Assembly (NCBI GenBank): GCA_014529385.2 | Contig: CM043942.1 | Location: 27,179,969-27,243,968, forward strand | Source of the DNA: Adiantum capillus-veneris | Lineage: Eukaryota > Streptophyta > Polypodiopsida > Polypodiales > Pteridaceae | Reading direction: 5' to 3' | Length of the DNA stretch: 64,000 nucleotides | Shown: one piece after another, positions 1 to 11,786 of the stretch | How the letters are laid out: the number at the start of each line of letters is the position of its first letter | How positions within the stretch are numbered: the stretch's first letter is position 1 | The notes under the pieces: generated by a model | The model's database searches: none | What the model saw: only the letters and a program-made list of their open reading frames with translations | What the model was told of the DNA's origin: nothing | Made by a program: the position numbers and the translations under genes

Positions 1-405
1 TTCTATAATCATAATATACTCGTTTTCATTTGCACAAAGACGCAAATGTTGATCTTTACCTCTCCGATACAATTGGTTCCCTATAAGAGCATAGCTCTTG
101 CTTCAGTTTCAATTGCTCTTTGACGGCATTTACTCATATCCTAAGGAAATGTTCGGCTCGATAAGTAAGTAACCAAATAATTACTCCACTTAGGAATAGG
201 TGACATTTGAAACAATGGTACATGAGTAATGGGTGTCTGTTTTTGACATTGAGGGATATCTTTTACAAAAGATCGAACATCTCTCCTCATAGTTGGCCAA
301 AATACTCCAAGTCTCAAGGTTCGTTGCATAGTTTGGTCTTTCGCAAAGTGAAGTCCTACTATGGTAACATGTGCTTGACTTAGGTACTGTTCTTTTTCTT
401 CAAGA
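1..405 (-). pseudogene. Integrase zinc-binding region of gypsy A (partial)
   Basis: The minus-strand reading at 141-329 contains the typical segment between the zinc-binding His and Cys residues, with LGVFWPTMRRDV followed by PQCQK. In the family this is an HHCC finger in which the last two Cys are spaced CxxC before Q. Here the first of those Cys reads as Ile (KDIPQCQ), so the finger is damaged. The catalytic core would continue past position 1. It follows the RNase H segment directly, as expected for a gypsy polyprotein. Confidence 0.65.
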
Positions 406-1146
406 TTAATGCATAAAAGAAATATCCCATCCCAATTTCTTTTGTATAGCCTTCCAGGCTAGTAATTGATACATAGCCGATTGCTCAATTAATCCGACTG
501 TGATAGGAAGTGGTATTTGTGAATCCACTTGAGCTATTTTCATTAGTGACACAATGTTTTCCGACCATCTAGGTATCATTTCCACCGAGAACAAATAGGA
601 ATCTAGTAAATCATTGTCTACCCCTTTAGGTGATTCTCCTGAAACAGTCCTTGACAAATGATCTGCTCGTTGATGTGTAGTGCCTTTTTTTACAACTACA
701 GTGAAATCAAATTCGAGGAGAATGATGAACCATCTCACTATTCTCCCTGTGTTGCATGGCTTGACCAAATACAACAAAGCTTGCTTGTCCACAAAGAACA
801 CAAAATTGTTTGCTAATAGGTAATGTCTATACTTTTTAACGGCATAGATAATTCCTAGTCCTTCTCTTTCGGTGGTGGTGTAATTCTTTTCTGCCATGTT
901 CAATTGTTGGCTAGCATAAGAAATAGGAAAGTCAATTTTCCCGTCTCCTGGTTGAGCTAATATACAACTGATAGCAAAATTTGAAGCATCTACATATACG
1001 TGGAATACCTTATCCCAATCTGGTGCTTTCAATATTGGAGTTGAGGTGATAGCTTGCTTAAGCTTCATGAAGGATTCTTCACACGCCTCGGTCCATTCAA
1101 AGTGCATAATCAAGCTATACATGGGTTCTGCAATTATAGCATACAT
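406..1146 (-). pseudogene. RNase H domain of gypsy A polyprotein
   Basis: This 246-codon stretch continues the reverse transcriptase connection domain. It shows the gypsy RNase H signatures: FHVYVDASNFAIS (first catalytic Asp), then YTTTEREGLGIIYAVKKYRHYL (catalytic Glu in the TEREGL block), then FFVDKQALLYL (family consensus has H or D before Q), then RADHLSR (catalytic Asp of the ADxLSR motif). RNase H removes RNA from the RNA-DNA hybrid during reverse transcription. It is separated from the RT reading by a stop at 1147-1158. Domain order and motifs make this assignment strong. Confidence 0.85.
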
Positions 1147-1158
1147 GTAGATGAATCG

Positions 1159-2286
1159 TCAGTAATATCCACAATGTCTCATGAAGGCTTGTACCCCCTT
1201 TACTGTTGTAGGTCTAGGCAAATCAACAACGACATGAATCTTCCCAATATCAGTAGCTATGCCATTTTTAGACACAGTATGTCCAAGAAATTTTCCTTGT
1301 CTACCCATGAATGTGCACTTTTCAGGATCTAAGAAAATCCTATAAAGTCTACATTTTTCGAATACCTTTCTGAGGTGTTCAAAATGATCAGTCCTGATTG
1401 ATGAATATATGCTTAGATCATCCATATATACTTCTATGAATTTCCTAAGATATTCTTTGAAAGCATGGCTCATCAACCTTTGAACCGTGGATCGAGCATT
1501 AGTTAACCCAAATGGCATAACCCGATAGGCAAATATACCCCATTCTGTTGCAAAAGCAATTTTATGTTGATCTTTCGGGTCAACCAAAAGTTGATTGTAT
1601 CCCGAAAAGCCGTCTAAGAAACTGTAAGCTTCTTTTCCTACAACTCGTTCTAAAACATGCTCAGTTATCAGAAGAGGAAAGTTGTCTCTAATGGTAGTTG
1701 CATTCACCTTTGTGAGATTAACACACACGCGTAATTCTCCATTCTTCTTGGGTACTACCACAATTGGAGACACCCAATCTGTGTGTTCAATTTTGTAAAT
1801 AAATTTGGCTTCCTTTAGTTTTTCAATCTCTTGTTTTATCTTTCGGGCAAATGTTTTGTTATATGTGTATGGTCTCTGTCTACTTGGTTTCCCATCATCT
1901 CTCATGGGTATGGTATGTTGATAGATTTTTGGATCAACACCCTTGAGATCCTTGTAAGACCAAGCGAAGATATCTCGGTATTTCTTTAACAAGCTCAGCA
2001 AAATATTTTCTTCTTCTTTTATTAGGTCATTCGCAATGTAAGCAGGTCTAGGCTCTTCTCCTGGCTCAGCCAAGTCTATCTTTTTAGCATTTTCAAGTCC
2101 TTCGTAAGACTCGCCTTGTTTTCGTAGTTCCCTAACACGTTGTTCAACTATGATTTTTCGATCTTCGAAAGTATACTTTTTGTAATGGGATGGAACATGC
2201 ATTACATCCTTACCATCCTCTTCCGTGGTTTCCATTTCGGTTGTGTATATCTCCTTTAGAGCTTTTTTCAACTCTTGATATTTCAT
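1159..2286 (-). pseudogene. Reverse transcriptase domain of gypsy A
   Basis: This 375-codon reading holds a recognisable Ty3/gypsy RT. Near residue 175 is WVSPIVVVPKKNG, then the palm motif A YSFLDGFSGYNQ with its catalytic Asp, then VMPFGLTNA, then the YMDD box (VYMDDLSIYS) with two catalytic Asp, then FLGHTVSKNGI. All three catalytic Asp are present. The N-terminal 110 residues are a polar linker. The usual CVDYR motif reads CVNLT, a change at a conserved but non-catalytic site. Upstream on the minus strand is the acidic linker and protease, downstream RNase H. It was part of a larger polyprotein and is not an independent gene. Confidence 0.9.
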
Positions 2287-3055
2287 TTTTATGCTCGACT
2301 CTGGTCATGAGTGGTTTCTTATCCTGTGATTTTCCTTGAGTATCCTTCCTTGTTTTTCTCGATGTTTGAGACATTTCTGAGTTTTTGTTTGAAGGATATC
2401 TGTCAATTATTTTTTCCTTGACACAATCATTAGCATCTATCTACATTAGGAATTGTGTTTTACTGGACACTGATGGCATAGGTCGTGTTTTCACAATTCT
2501 GGTGTCTCTCTTTTGTCTATACCATTTTTTTCTTCTCGATTTCTGGTTTGGAAAGTCAAAATACTTTTCCTCCCCTCCTTTTAAGAGTAACTTAGCTCTC
2601 GGTATGCTCTTTTTCTGACCCCGAATCTTCTGAGGTAGTTGAGTGTTCATCTAACTCATCACTTGTATCGTAATAGAGGTCTGAAAAGACCTGTTGAGCT
2701 TTCCTTAAGTCCTTGGGTTCTTCATCCTCGTTTTCAATGTTGAGGATTGAAATCATTTGGATGGGAATTATGTCGTAGCCATCCTCATTGCAAAATTGAG
2801 TAGGCATAGACGTATTCACACATACATCCATTAAGTTGCTAAAATTTGAGTCCACTCGAATGGCTTAAACAAATGCTTTGGAAAGGGTTCAAGTACGTAG
2901 GCTTCGTCTATGCAGTCCCTTTATAGGATACATTCTTCTCGTCTTAAGCTTCCGTTTTCTAAAGCTCCACACATTCAAATAGGAGTATCTCTGTTTAACC
3001 AGGATGGGAGTTTTAGTTTCAGCCGAAGAGACTGAATCAAACTCTTGGATGGTTT
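2287..3055 (-). pseudogene. Acidic linker between protease and RT of gypsy A
   Basis: No catalytic motif is visible here. The best reading, 2592-2855 on the minus strand, is rich in Asp, Glu and Ser near its end (EDEEPKDL, TSDELDEHSTTSEDSGS). An acidic spacer of this type is common between gypsy protease and RT. Frame breaks separate it from both neighbours. The role is inferred from position only. Confidence 0.5.
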
Positions 3056-4828
3056 TTAAAATACATCTCTATAAGTGTGATCTTTTAGATTGACTCTTGT
3101 TATAGATCCCACTTGCTTCAAGTACAGATAGTTGTTTCCCCAATCTTGGATCAGTTGTACCTGTCGCATGAAAGGTCTTCCCAATATGATTTCATAGTTG
3201 AGTTTTTTTCCAAAGTCTACTATGGCAAACGTGTGTTGATATTCAATTCCACAAATATTAACTATCACTTTTTCAAGCAGTCCTAAGGGTCTCTCAATGT
3301 GTCCGTCAGCCAACTACAATTTCATTCAAGTTTGTTTAATGGCTGGCTGTCCGCAGGATTCCCATACTGCTTTAGTGGCTATGGTTATGCCAGCTCCACT
3401 ATCCAGTATTGCCATGGTTTCAATGTCATTATATTTCACTGGGAGGGTGGTGTTTCCTTCTTCCGCTTTATAATATTCTCTGACTTTGTTCATAGGAGCT
3501 AATTGAATCTCTTTGTTTTCCATTTCATTTTTTAATTTTCCCAAATTCTTCGAGATTAACCCCGTTATCCCCACCTTCTCTAGGGTTTTGTGTAAATCAT
3601 TCCATAAGTATGGTATGAGTTTTAATAGTTCTCCCAAGGTAAGAGTACATTGGATGGCTGTAGACATGATTGAATGAATGTTGTCTACTTCTAGGGTCTG
3701 TTTAGCTCTTTTTACTTGAGTGGTCTTACACACGATGGATTCATCTTCATTATCTCCCAAGTAAGAAGGTAATGTTTTTAATGTCAATGGTTTTGACATT
3801 CCTAAATCTTTCGATCCGCAATCCCAGTACAAGGATTGTAAATCCATGTTCATATCAGAAGGTAGGTTATCCAAACAGACTTCCTCTATAGGAGCTGACT
3901 TTAGAGTTAGGCTCCCATCATTGATGTCTCTTACTTTTTCCCATAAGTGTCCTGGCCAGTCTTCCTCTACGAATGGAATTCCGTCTAAGGCATCTTCGCT
4001 GTCAGGCACTATGAGCTCTGGTTCATTTGTTTCAAGGTGGGGTTTTGCAACCTCATCAGATTTTGCTTTCATTTCTTTTACCACAAGCTCTTCAGGTTTT
4101 GCAATAATTTCAAGCTTGGGCTTTTGTTTTTCCAGCATTTCTTGTCTGATTCTTGCCAAATTTTGATAAGCTTCAAGCTTAGTTGCTTCCATGTCTGGAG
4201 ATGGATAGTTTTTCCATTTGTTTTCCATGTTTTTGCCTGCTTTAAGTCCTGCTTGGTAGGCTTCCAAGGCGGCACTAACAGGCTCAAAAATTTTATCAAC
4301 CAAAATGGATCCTCCAGATTTCACGGTTGTTTCCTTGAATTCACTGCCAGTTTCTTTCAACTTGTCCTGGACTAGCTTCTTTGCTTTCTCCTCGATTTCA
4401 AACCGTTGTTTTTGTTTTCTCATCTCATATCTTTTGCTTCTGCTCCTTTTGATTCTTTGAGAAGAAACTTTCATGTTCTCCGAATCATCAGAGGAGTTGT
4501 GTTTCTTTTTCTTTGCCTGGGTTCTAGTGATTACCTTGATTGGAACAATCGGTTCACTCTCTGATGAGCTACTAGGCATCACTTGGACTATGTTTACTAC
4601 ACTTTTATCCTTGTTCAAAGGATTTTTAGGACAATCTTCCAAAAAGTGTCCTCCCTTTTTGCAAAATTGTATGCAATAGGCTTCAATTGGTTTGAGGTTT
4701 TTGTCAGGCTCTGGAAATTCGTTTTTCCAATGGTCATCAGCACCACGGTTATGACAGTTTCCTGTTCTAGGCTTCATCATGGGTCTTCCCATGGGAGGTC
4801 TCACACCTTGATTAGCTACATAATACAT
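3056..4828 (-). pseudogene. Gag C-terminal part with zinc knuckle, and aspartic protease, gypsy A
   Basis: Two adjoining minus-strand readings (3326-4828 and 3056-3313) belong together. Near residue 50 of the first is a CCHC-like knuckle, CIQFCKKGGHFLEDC; the first pair is spaced CxxxC and not the usual CxxC. Basic and charged linker follows. Near its C-terminus is the retroviral-type protease active site, AILDSGAGITIAT, with the catalytic D-S-G. The second reading carries the flap-distal signature EIILGRPFMRQ seen near the end of gypsy proteases. The protease would mature Gag-Pol. The short frame break at about 3314-3325 splits the protease domain, so it is not functional as it stands. Confidence 0.8.
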
Positions 4829-6055
4829 TGTTGCTAGCTCTGGTGGAGCATGTCACGGTTTCTTCCATTGGTGGTGGATGTGGATTATACCAATCTCCTT
4901 CTACCATTACTGAAGATGGACTAGGCTCTGCATAGGGTGTAGCAGGCACTAATGCTTGTTCATCTATGACTCCTTCAAAGTGCATGTACTTTACAGGCAC
5001 TGCATTATGTTTTGGATACGGAGGTTGTTGTCCCAACACAGGTTGAGGTCTTTCCATACCCATTGGTGTTCTTTGAGCTTGGGCCATATTAGGCTGATAT
5101 CTGTACATGGGTTGTCCTTGTGGCCTCATAGGCACGTACTGAACATTCGCATCATAATTTGGTCTAAAGTAGCACTCGTGGGTCTCATGATTGGTCCATT
5201 TACCCTCGATTGCACACCATTTTTGTGGCCTAATTGGTTGTCCCTGTGGAGGTATCCCTTGTCCTGGTCCTCTCATAGGTGCTTTTTGCATGTTGTTCAT
5301 CATGTCGTTTATCCTTTTTAGCATATCTTCTATGGCTGAGAGTGGTGCCGCAACAGCTATCCCCACTTGTGGTGGTTTAGTGGATGTTGTTTTCTTGCTT
5401 TGGTTATCCTTAGGGACATCTTCTTTGTTGAAAATCTTGCAATTGTCCCCTAGGTCAATAGCATCAGACACACACGCTTCTAGGGTTGTATGCTTTTTAC
5501 TATCGAGTATACCATGAAGTTCTTTGTTTAGCAGTCCCTCCAAAAACAAAGATACAAGTCGTTCTTCTGCAGGTATCTCCATCTCTGGGCATCTGGAAAT
5601 GTATTGTTTCATTCGAGTTGCACAATCCCTAACAGACTCACCATGTTTCTGTTTAAAGCTTTAGATTTGAGCTATCGTATTATGTTTGATCCCCGTTGGA
5701 ACAAGCAGCTACAAATCCTTGAGCTAATGTGTTCAAATCCATGATTGACCTAGGTGGAATGTTTTGGAACCATGTCAATGCTTTTCCTTCTAATGTCATT
5801 CCAAACCCCTCGAATTGAGTATGGAAATCAAATATATGCTCTGCTCTTAGCACTTTCGTAAAGCTTGCTAAGTGGTCGTATGGATCCCCTAATCCGCTGT
5901 ATTTTCTGACCCATTTTTGAAAATCAGCTGGTCTGACGCGTCTGTTTGGTTTAACTCTAGGTCTTCTGGGAGTTGGTCTTGTTTCGAGTCCTTCAAACCA
6001 GTCTGTTGGAAATAGTGACTCGTGTAGCCCTGGACTGGCCTTAGTGTCACCCGGT
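4812..6055 (-). pseudogene. Gag (capsid region) of gypsy A, broken
   Basis: The 4812-5612 reading is a proline- and glutamine-rich Gag segment that starts with a capsid-type stretch (MKQYISRCPEMEIP) and overlaps the zinc-knuckle reading by 17 bases. Further upstream on the minus strand, 5640-6055, the text continues in another frame with DPYDHLASFTKVL and GMTLEGKALTWFQNIPP, the classic retrotransposon Gag core around the W-F pair. At least one frameshift lies near 5640-5690. The reading stops making sense beyond about 6055, where the foreign block begins. Gag forms the virus-like particle that packages the element RNA. Confidence 0.8.
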
Positions 6056-6462
6056 TTTCACGTCATTAGGAAAAGTTTGGACTAAAAAATGGGCCTTGTA
6101 AGAAATGCCAGGTCAGCTTAGAGAGAGATAATAAAAAGTCCCTAATTTCATTTTTGATATTCACTTTCAAAAAAACTCGGATATCAGATTTGGGGGGTAC
6201 GTTTATTAAAACTCTCAAAAAGTGCTCAGACAATGATAACATACGACGGCTCCAAATTGAATGCCGATTATCTCAATCTTTTGGATTTTTCAAAACTAAG
6301 ATTTGATGCTCAACGAGGTGCATTGAATGTTATTCTTCTCCTCAGTTTTGCGTCTCTCTTGCTCTCTGCCTACACGCAATCTCTTCCCTTGAGCTCTCTT
6401 CCATTTGCTCCACTCTTGCGCTCTCCTCTCTTTTGAGCTTTCTCATTCACCAAGTCGTCTCA

Positions 6463-9271
6463 ATGTCATTATCATCTTCACACAGAACTCAGACAAGGAG
6501 TCAAAACGATGTGTATTATATGCATATCGAACTGTCCAGAGAATATGAGCCCCTCCATAAGAAGAATAAGCAAGGCATCCTTTCCGAAGCTTCAAAAGAG
6601 AACTTCAGACTTCAAGGTAAAAAAAGCGTCGATCTTTGGGTGGATGGCAGGATGTATCCTAAGCATCCTGTCACCAACTCAACTCCACCGTTCAGAAATA
6701 TAACGTCATTGTTGAACTACGTAGGAGACGGTTATTCTGGTTTATATGGCTACACCAACCATTTGGCGGCTAGAAATGATATTCTTAAGCTTGAGAGAGA
6801 CCTTGCACACAAAGAAAACTTCTGCTTGAAGCAAATTGTGCCAGAGTACGCTCAGCAACTGAAAGGCAAGGACGAAAGCATCACGCAGCTCACGCAGCAG
6901 CTCAAAGAAAAAAATAATGTCTTGGGTCCTCGGTTAAGAGAATGACGCTTATGAGACATTGAAAAGCTCAAGGTTGGTTCTGGGGGTTTGAAGAAGAGGG
7001 TTAAAGCAATCAAGTAAGATTATCATTCAAGCAGGTTTAATTCATCTTTACATTTGTAGTTTTATATCTTAATTTTCATATTTATGCTTAGATCGTTGCT
7101 ACATCCTCAGTCAAATATTGATAGCAACACACCAACTTCTTCAATTCCTTATGGTTTCATACTAAAACGCAAAGATGTCGTCGGACTTTTGGACGATAAG
7201 CGCTACTGCAAGATTGTTGCTAAGCAACTTGACACTCTTTTGAAATAGAATCAACTCCAAGCACGTGATGTTCAGTCAATTCTGGATGAAGCCGGAATAT
7301 CCAACAAAGATTATTCTGCAATTTTTGGGTATGTCTGGTGTTTGAATCAATTTTCTTCACCTGTCAAATCAAATGTCTACAATTTTTAGGTATAATGGGT
7401 ATGTGTAGCATTTGAAAACTTGGAAATAGTCCATTTACTTAATTTTCTGTTTACAGAACTATGCAGCAACAAAGTAAGAAGTTCAATCTCAAGCACACGT
7501 TGCTGCCAAATCCTTTCTCCATTCGAAAGACAAGACTGGAGGTCAACCAGGAAGTGCTTCGGAGATTGGACACTCCTTTTCACATTGAAGCAATGTACAG
7601 ATCGCCATCAGCAGAGGAAGTGGTCTATGACAAATACAATAATATATTTTATGATTTAGTAGCTTTTCAGACATATATTGTTCAATTGTTCAAGGTTTCT
7701 CAAGAGGAATGGAATGGAGTTTTGAAGTTTGTGCTTAAACTGGATGAGTGTGAGCTAGTGAAAGAGATAAAGGTTGAGTTTGTCACAATAACACTTATGA
7801 ATAGAACATTAGATGAAAGCATTGCTTCAGACGACCCTAGAAACTTTAGCGTGCAATCCGAAAACAATATTTTCTTATTAGCCACATTCAAGGTTTTATA
7901 TCAACAAGTTTTTGCTTTAAAAAATGGTTAGACGTGTTTCATTTTATTGGTTTGGTTTTCCCATTTCAGGTGCCTGCAGAGAATTTTGATATTCTTAATT
8001 GGGTTTTCCATCAAACAAGTATTCCTGAAGTCATAAGCGAACAGAGAAATGGAAATACATTTGAGGTATTAGGCATGGGTTCATACAAAGTAGAGTGGCA
8101 TATGGCTGGAGATCTCAAAACCCTAAAGTGTATGTACAACATCTCAAAAGGAGCAACAAGTAAAAGCCCTTGTTTGTATTGCATGGGAGGAGTCATTGGA
8201 CTTGACAAAAGAAATTGGAGGAGAGCACCGGACAGGCACTTGCAAGACCTTAACTTCCGCCCAGCGTTGGATATTCCACTATCCAGAGTACATATTTGCA
8301 CGATGCATGCACTCTGCATAATCATTGAGAAACTTATGTTTTTGTACATTTGTTTTGCTTGGACCAGTCGGCCAGCATCAGCAAAACAAAGGGCTATATT
8401 ATCATTGGAAAAAATTTTCTCAGATATGGGCTTGCATGGAGGACATGTGAAAATAGATCAGGACGAGAAGAGGTCTAAGAATGGTCGAGATGTGCCAAAG
8501 AAGTTGTCTATTGGCGGTGTGAAAGCCCGTCTCTTCTTGTTGATGCCAACAAGTGGCAGACAACGCAAAAGCCAAAGTGCTCAGGAAAGGTTGACATTGA
8601 GATACAATCAGTGGAGAAACCTGCAATGCAGTGGTTGACCACGCAGACAATGGTGCAGCAAGGACTCGCAAAGCGAACGTGTGGAAAATTTTGGATTCCA
8701 TATTCAAGTTTTGTGGGCTCAATACTTGGAGAGATACTGATTATACATTGTTTCAAGACGCTCTTGAGACCTTCCATAGGTCTTTCATAGGTACATGGAC
8801 AAATCAACACATAACTCATTACATGGTGTATTGCTTTATTTGATAAAATTGTGATTATATATTTACATATAAACAATACGATGGTCTTTTTTGCAGCATA
8901 TCATATGCAACCACATGCCTTGGTTTGCTAGGCAGTATGGTAGCTTGGCTATATGGTCTACACAAGGCATGGAGAAAACTCACTACCAAGACCGTATTGG
9001 ATATTTCAGCCACACTCGTCACGGAGGTGGTGCAAACAAAGCCAACAGTTTGGAGGAACTACATCAATGGACTTATCGAAAACTTATGCATAGAACACAC
9101 CGAAAGGAATGTGTCAAAGATAGTCAGATTGGCCAAGCAATGAGATTAGCAAGCAAACAACGAAAGAAGGAAATATGGGAGGCATCTTCTGCGGCATCGC
9201 GACATGCAGAGTGGCGACTTCAAAAAGAACGCATTGGAAAAACTTGGACAACTCCGACCCAAGTTGTTTGA
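6463..9271 (+). pseudogene. Decayed five-exon gene, CxxC/His family resembling RNase H-fold transposases
   Basis: I chose the ATG at 6463. Exons by eye are 6463-7014, 7092-7331, 7457-7891, 7970-8824 and 8898-9271, separated by short introns with GT and AG borders. Exon 1 is a polar, partly coiled-coil stretch. Exon 3 ends near KLDECELVKEIKVEF. Exon 4 has HMAGDLKTLKCMYNI, then SPCLYCMGG, then RVHICTMHAL. Exon 5 has CNHMPWFARQYGS and STQGMEKTHY. A CxxC followed by paired His, set among Asp, Asp and Glu candidates, resembles the zinc insert of RAG1/Transib, hAT and CACTA transposases. I cannot name the family. Breaks: frameshifts near 6940-6990 and 8590-8635, and a TAG at 7246. Catalytic assignment is speculative. 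Confidence 0.6.
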
Positions 9272-9420
9272 GACTTCCTAAAGATAGCACATTGTAACAC
9301 AATGTAATTTTTTGTGCCAAGAGAATACAACCAGTCACAAAAGTGAGAAACATAATGTACTCATTGTTTTGATAGAAAATGTACTATTTTTTAGCATTGA
9401 CAATATACATTGGAGCTTCT

Positions 9421-11056
9421 CTATTCTTCATCTTCGTCACGAAAAGTTACAAAATATTCTGGCCTTTTTGCCTGCTGTGTGTTATCGTCTTCTTCTTGCC
9501 TTGGTCTTTCGCAACCTAGTCCTGCAGGTTCGTTTGTCGACAATACATTTGTCTCCACCTCCACAGCCACAAGAGACATTTCTTCAGTAGTCAGATGCGC
9601 AATTGGCTGTTTATTGCGAAACATAGCATGCTTGTCATACTCTAGTAATTGCCCAGGGTCAGTGATTCCGCATGCCAAACCATATGCTGCTTGGGTCAAA
9701 AAATAGCGACTACGCAAACCATACATTCCTGGCCCTTGGCCAAACATATACAATGCGGCCTTTTTTTCTAAAAGAATTATTTTATCTACGTTCCACCCAA
9801 TGACGGCCCCTCCTAAATATCTTGAAAGTGTCTTCAACTTCATCAAGGGTAGCTCCGCGTTGTCATTGGAGAAGGACGAATGGAAGACCAAAAAACTCGG
9901 ATACTTAAGATTCTTTAACTATTAGCCGAGAGAGGAATTCTTCCCTAAGTCTCCCATGCCTCGTCCATGAGGGCGAGGAATGAAGGTATCATCATAGACC
10001 ACCAACTGCAACAAATTAAAGTTATGAAATGAGATAAGTAGAAACCAAAAAGGCAAGGCAAAAAAAAAATATTACCTTCTGGTTTTCATCTTCCTCAAGT
10101 AAGTCCGCATTCCATAGGTTGATGCCGCCCTCACCTCCAGTGGGCGCATTGGACGTTGAGGCCAAAGATGATGAAGAAGTGCTTGCCTTATCCATTTTTT
10201 CAATCCCTAGCCTTTTTTGCACTTCCTTGAACTCCTTTTCTGTTGGAAGCGTGCGCTCATACCTAGCAACATCATTGTAAATCATCACGAGTGCACTTGC
10301 GGGGTCAACGAACTCATCCTCATTTACATGGGCATCTATAACAGAATACTTGTCGTGCTCAGGGTCAATGACAGCATCATCCTCTGTGAGATTCTGTGCC
10401 ACAATGGCAAGGCAATAGTCCTCTCGAAGGTCAAAAAGCTCCATAATGTCGTTAAGCATGACATACTGCAAATCACCAATAGGTATGGTAGGTAGAACAC
10501 TAGTAGGCAAAGCACCCTCCTGAAGCTGGACTTCCTCTGAAACCTACAAGGCAAGGCTTCCCCGAGACTTGGGCTCTTGACCCTTCCCAGTCTGATCCTC
10601 TAGCGAGGCCTCTGTAGCATCAACATGGTCATCCAAAATTAAATGCAAATATAAAATAAAACCTGCATAATATTTAGCCACTCGACACTTGCGGTTATGA
10701 AGTGTACACTTGTAGTCTGTTATCCGCAAGTGCAATGGCAGCTTAAGGCAACTCCTAGAAAATATGTGTTTCTTGGAGGAGTCCGAATTGATATCCTTCA
10801 TGTGAACAAAACGAACTCCTTGTATCTCGACAGTGCCACCGGATGTTTGCTGCTGGTAGGTCTGCTCAAAACCTGATAGGTAATGTTGCGCGGAGACAAT
10901 CCACTCATGCAAAGAAAAATCTGGATTGAACATCGGCCTGATCTCTGTCTCGTGCTGCTGAATCCCAATGCGGTATAGAAAATGAGATAGTTTGTCTTGG
11001 GGGGCATCCTGAGAGCAAGGCACTTCCTCCTCTGCTTCAACATTGAAGGGGTCCAT
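9421..11056 (-). pseudogene. Decayed two-exon gene of unknown function, acidic product
   Basis: The start ATG is at 11056, with a TATA box 74 bases upstream. Exon 1 runs to 10076 (donor GTAAT) and exon 2 from 10005 (acceptor TTGCAG) to the stop at 9421. Exon 1 begins MDPFNVEAEEEVPC, has a predicted globular region (FNPDFSLHEWIVSAQHYLSG) and an acidic stretch (AQNLTEDDAVIDPEHDK), then a Ser-rich linker. Exon 2 has GRGMGDLG, a globular run (FGQGPGMYGLRSRYFLTQAA) and an acidic tail. I recognise no domain. The reading is broken by TAG at 10544-10546 and by two adjacent stops near 9920-9925, otherwise the frame is kept. It converges on the gene ending at 9271 and diverges from the histone-like gene at 11893. 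Confidence 0.6.
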
Positions 11057-11129
11057 AACGGAAATTCAAAAGCGAAGATAGACGAAAGAGCACAACAACC
11101 AAAAAAAGGGCAAATGGGGGAGCAAGTCA

Positions 11130-11137
11130 TATTTATA
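11130..11137 (-). promoter_or_regulatory. TATA box for the minus-strand gene starting at 11056
   Basis: On the minus strand this reads TATAAATA, 74 bases before the ATG at 11056. That spacing allows a plant-type transcription start about 30 bases downstream followed by a short leader. It supports 11056 as the real start codon. Confidence 0.6.
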
Positions 11138-11290
11138 GGACTCCCGAGGACATTGATGACATCGATTGACGTGCATCGTGCAGCCGCCGTGCATCATGCA
11201 ACCGTCGTGATGATTACGCCACGTGTCAGCCGCCGTGGAACAGTCGCTCCACAACGCGAAAGTGGTGTCGCCACTCCACAAAAGCACCGC

Positions 11291-11488
11291 TATCGCGTTT
11301 TGGCACGACAACTTCTTGTCGCGTCATAATGCGATACGGCCAATCCAGAGTACTCAGGAATGCCCCGTATCGCATTGTGACGCGACACCTTTTTGTCGCG
11401 CCATAGCGCGATACTTGTGGTCAAACTAATCGGGACCATACTTATCGCGTTTTGACGCGGCAACATTTTGTCTTTCCACAACGCGAAC
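11291..11488. repeat. Three 46-bp palindromes spaced about 76 bp apart
   Basis: Units lie at 11291-11336, 11368-11413 and 11443-11488. The first two start TATCGC and end GCGATA, with roughly 20-bp arms (arm pattern TATCGCnTTnTGnCrCGACA) around a 4-6 base spacer. The third is less symmetric. Starts are 77 and 75 bases apart. Looser relatives of the half-site occur at about 11,241-11,288, 11,519-11,600 and 11,632-11,665, so the array once may have covered most of the promoter. Confidence 0.8.
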
Positions 11489-11778
11489 ACTGCAATTCGG
11501 AACCATCAAGGTCCGCCTCCTCGCGTTGTGCCACGACATACCGTTGTTGCTAGGGCAACTCGTTGGGGCGCTTCTTTCCTCGTCGTGCCACACCGCGAAT
11601 AGGCAGTGCCACTAATTTTGGCACCACCAATATCGCGTTGAGTCGCGATGTGCCATGTGGCGCGTAATCATTATTCTCGTACGCTTCTCGTCAGACCTCG
11701 CAATGTCATGATTAATGCAGCCGCCTCTTCTCATGATTAAGATGTCGCTTCTTCTCATGATTATACTTAATTCGCTAA

Positions 11779-11786
11779 TATAAACA
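11779..11786 (+). promoter_or_regulatory. TATA box for the histone-like gene
   Basis: TATAAACA on the plus strand, 107 bases before the ATG at 11893 and followed by a C-run. It faces away from the minus-strand TATA box at 11130-11137. Confidence 0.5.

Larger units (their letters stand above)
1..6055 (-). mobile_element. Ty3/gypsy retrotransposon A, 3' part (gag to integrase start)
   Basis: Read on the minus strand from 6055 to 1 the order is Gag, zinc knuckle, protease, reverse transcriptase, RNase H and the integrase zinc region, which is the Ty3/gypsy order. The integrase core and 3' LTR lie beyond the left edge. The 5' end of the same element (upstream ORF, primer-binding site, LTR) appears to be at 15.7-18.5 kb, so the element is interrupted after about 6055. 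Frameshifts and stops, for example around 5640-5680, show it is inactive. Confidence 0.85.

Noticed and set aside
3846-4375. Plus-strand readings over 100 codons
   Set aside because: They are antisense to the well-supported Gag-protease coding of gypsy A and have no motifs.
6233-6436. Small hydrophobic protein upstream of the CxxC-family gene
   Set aside because: It is Leu-Ser rich from a CTCTT-rich leader and sits where the 5' untranslated region of the next gene should be.
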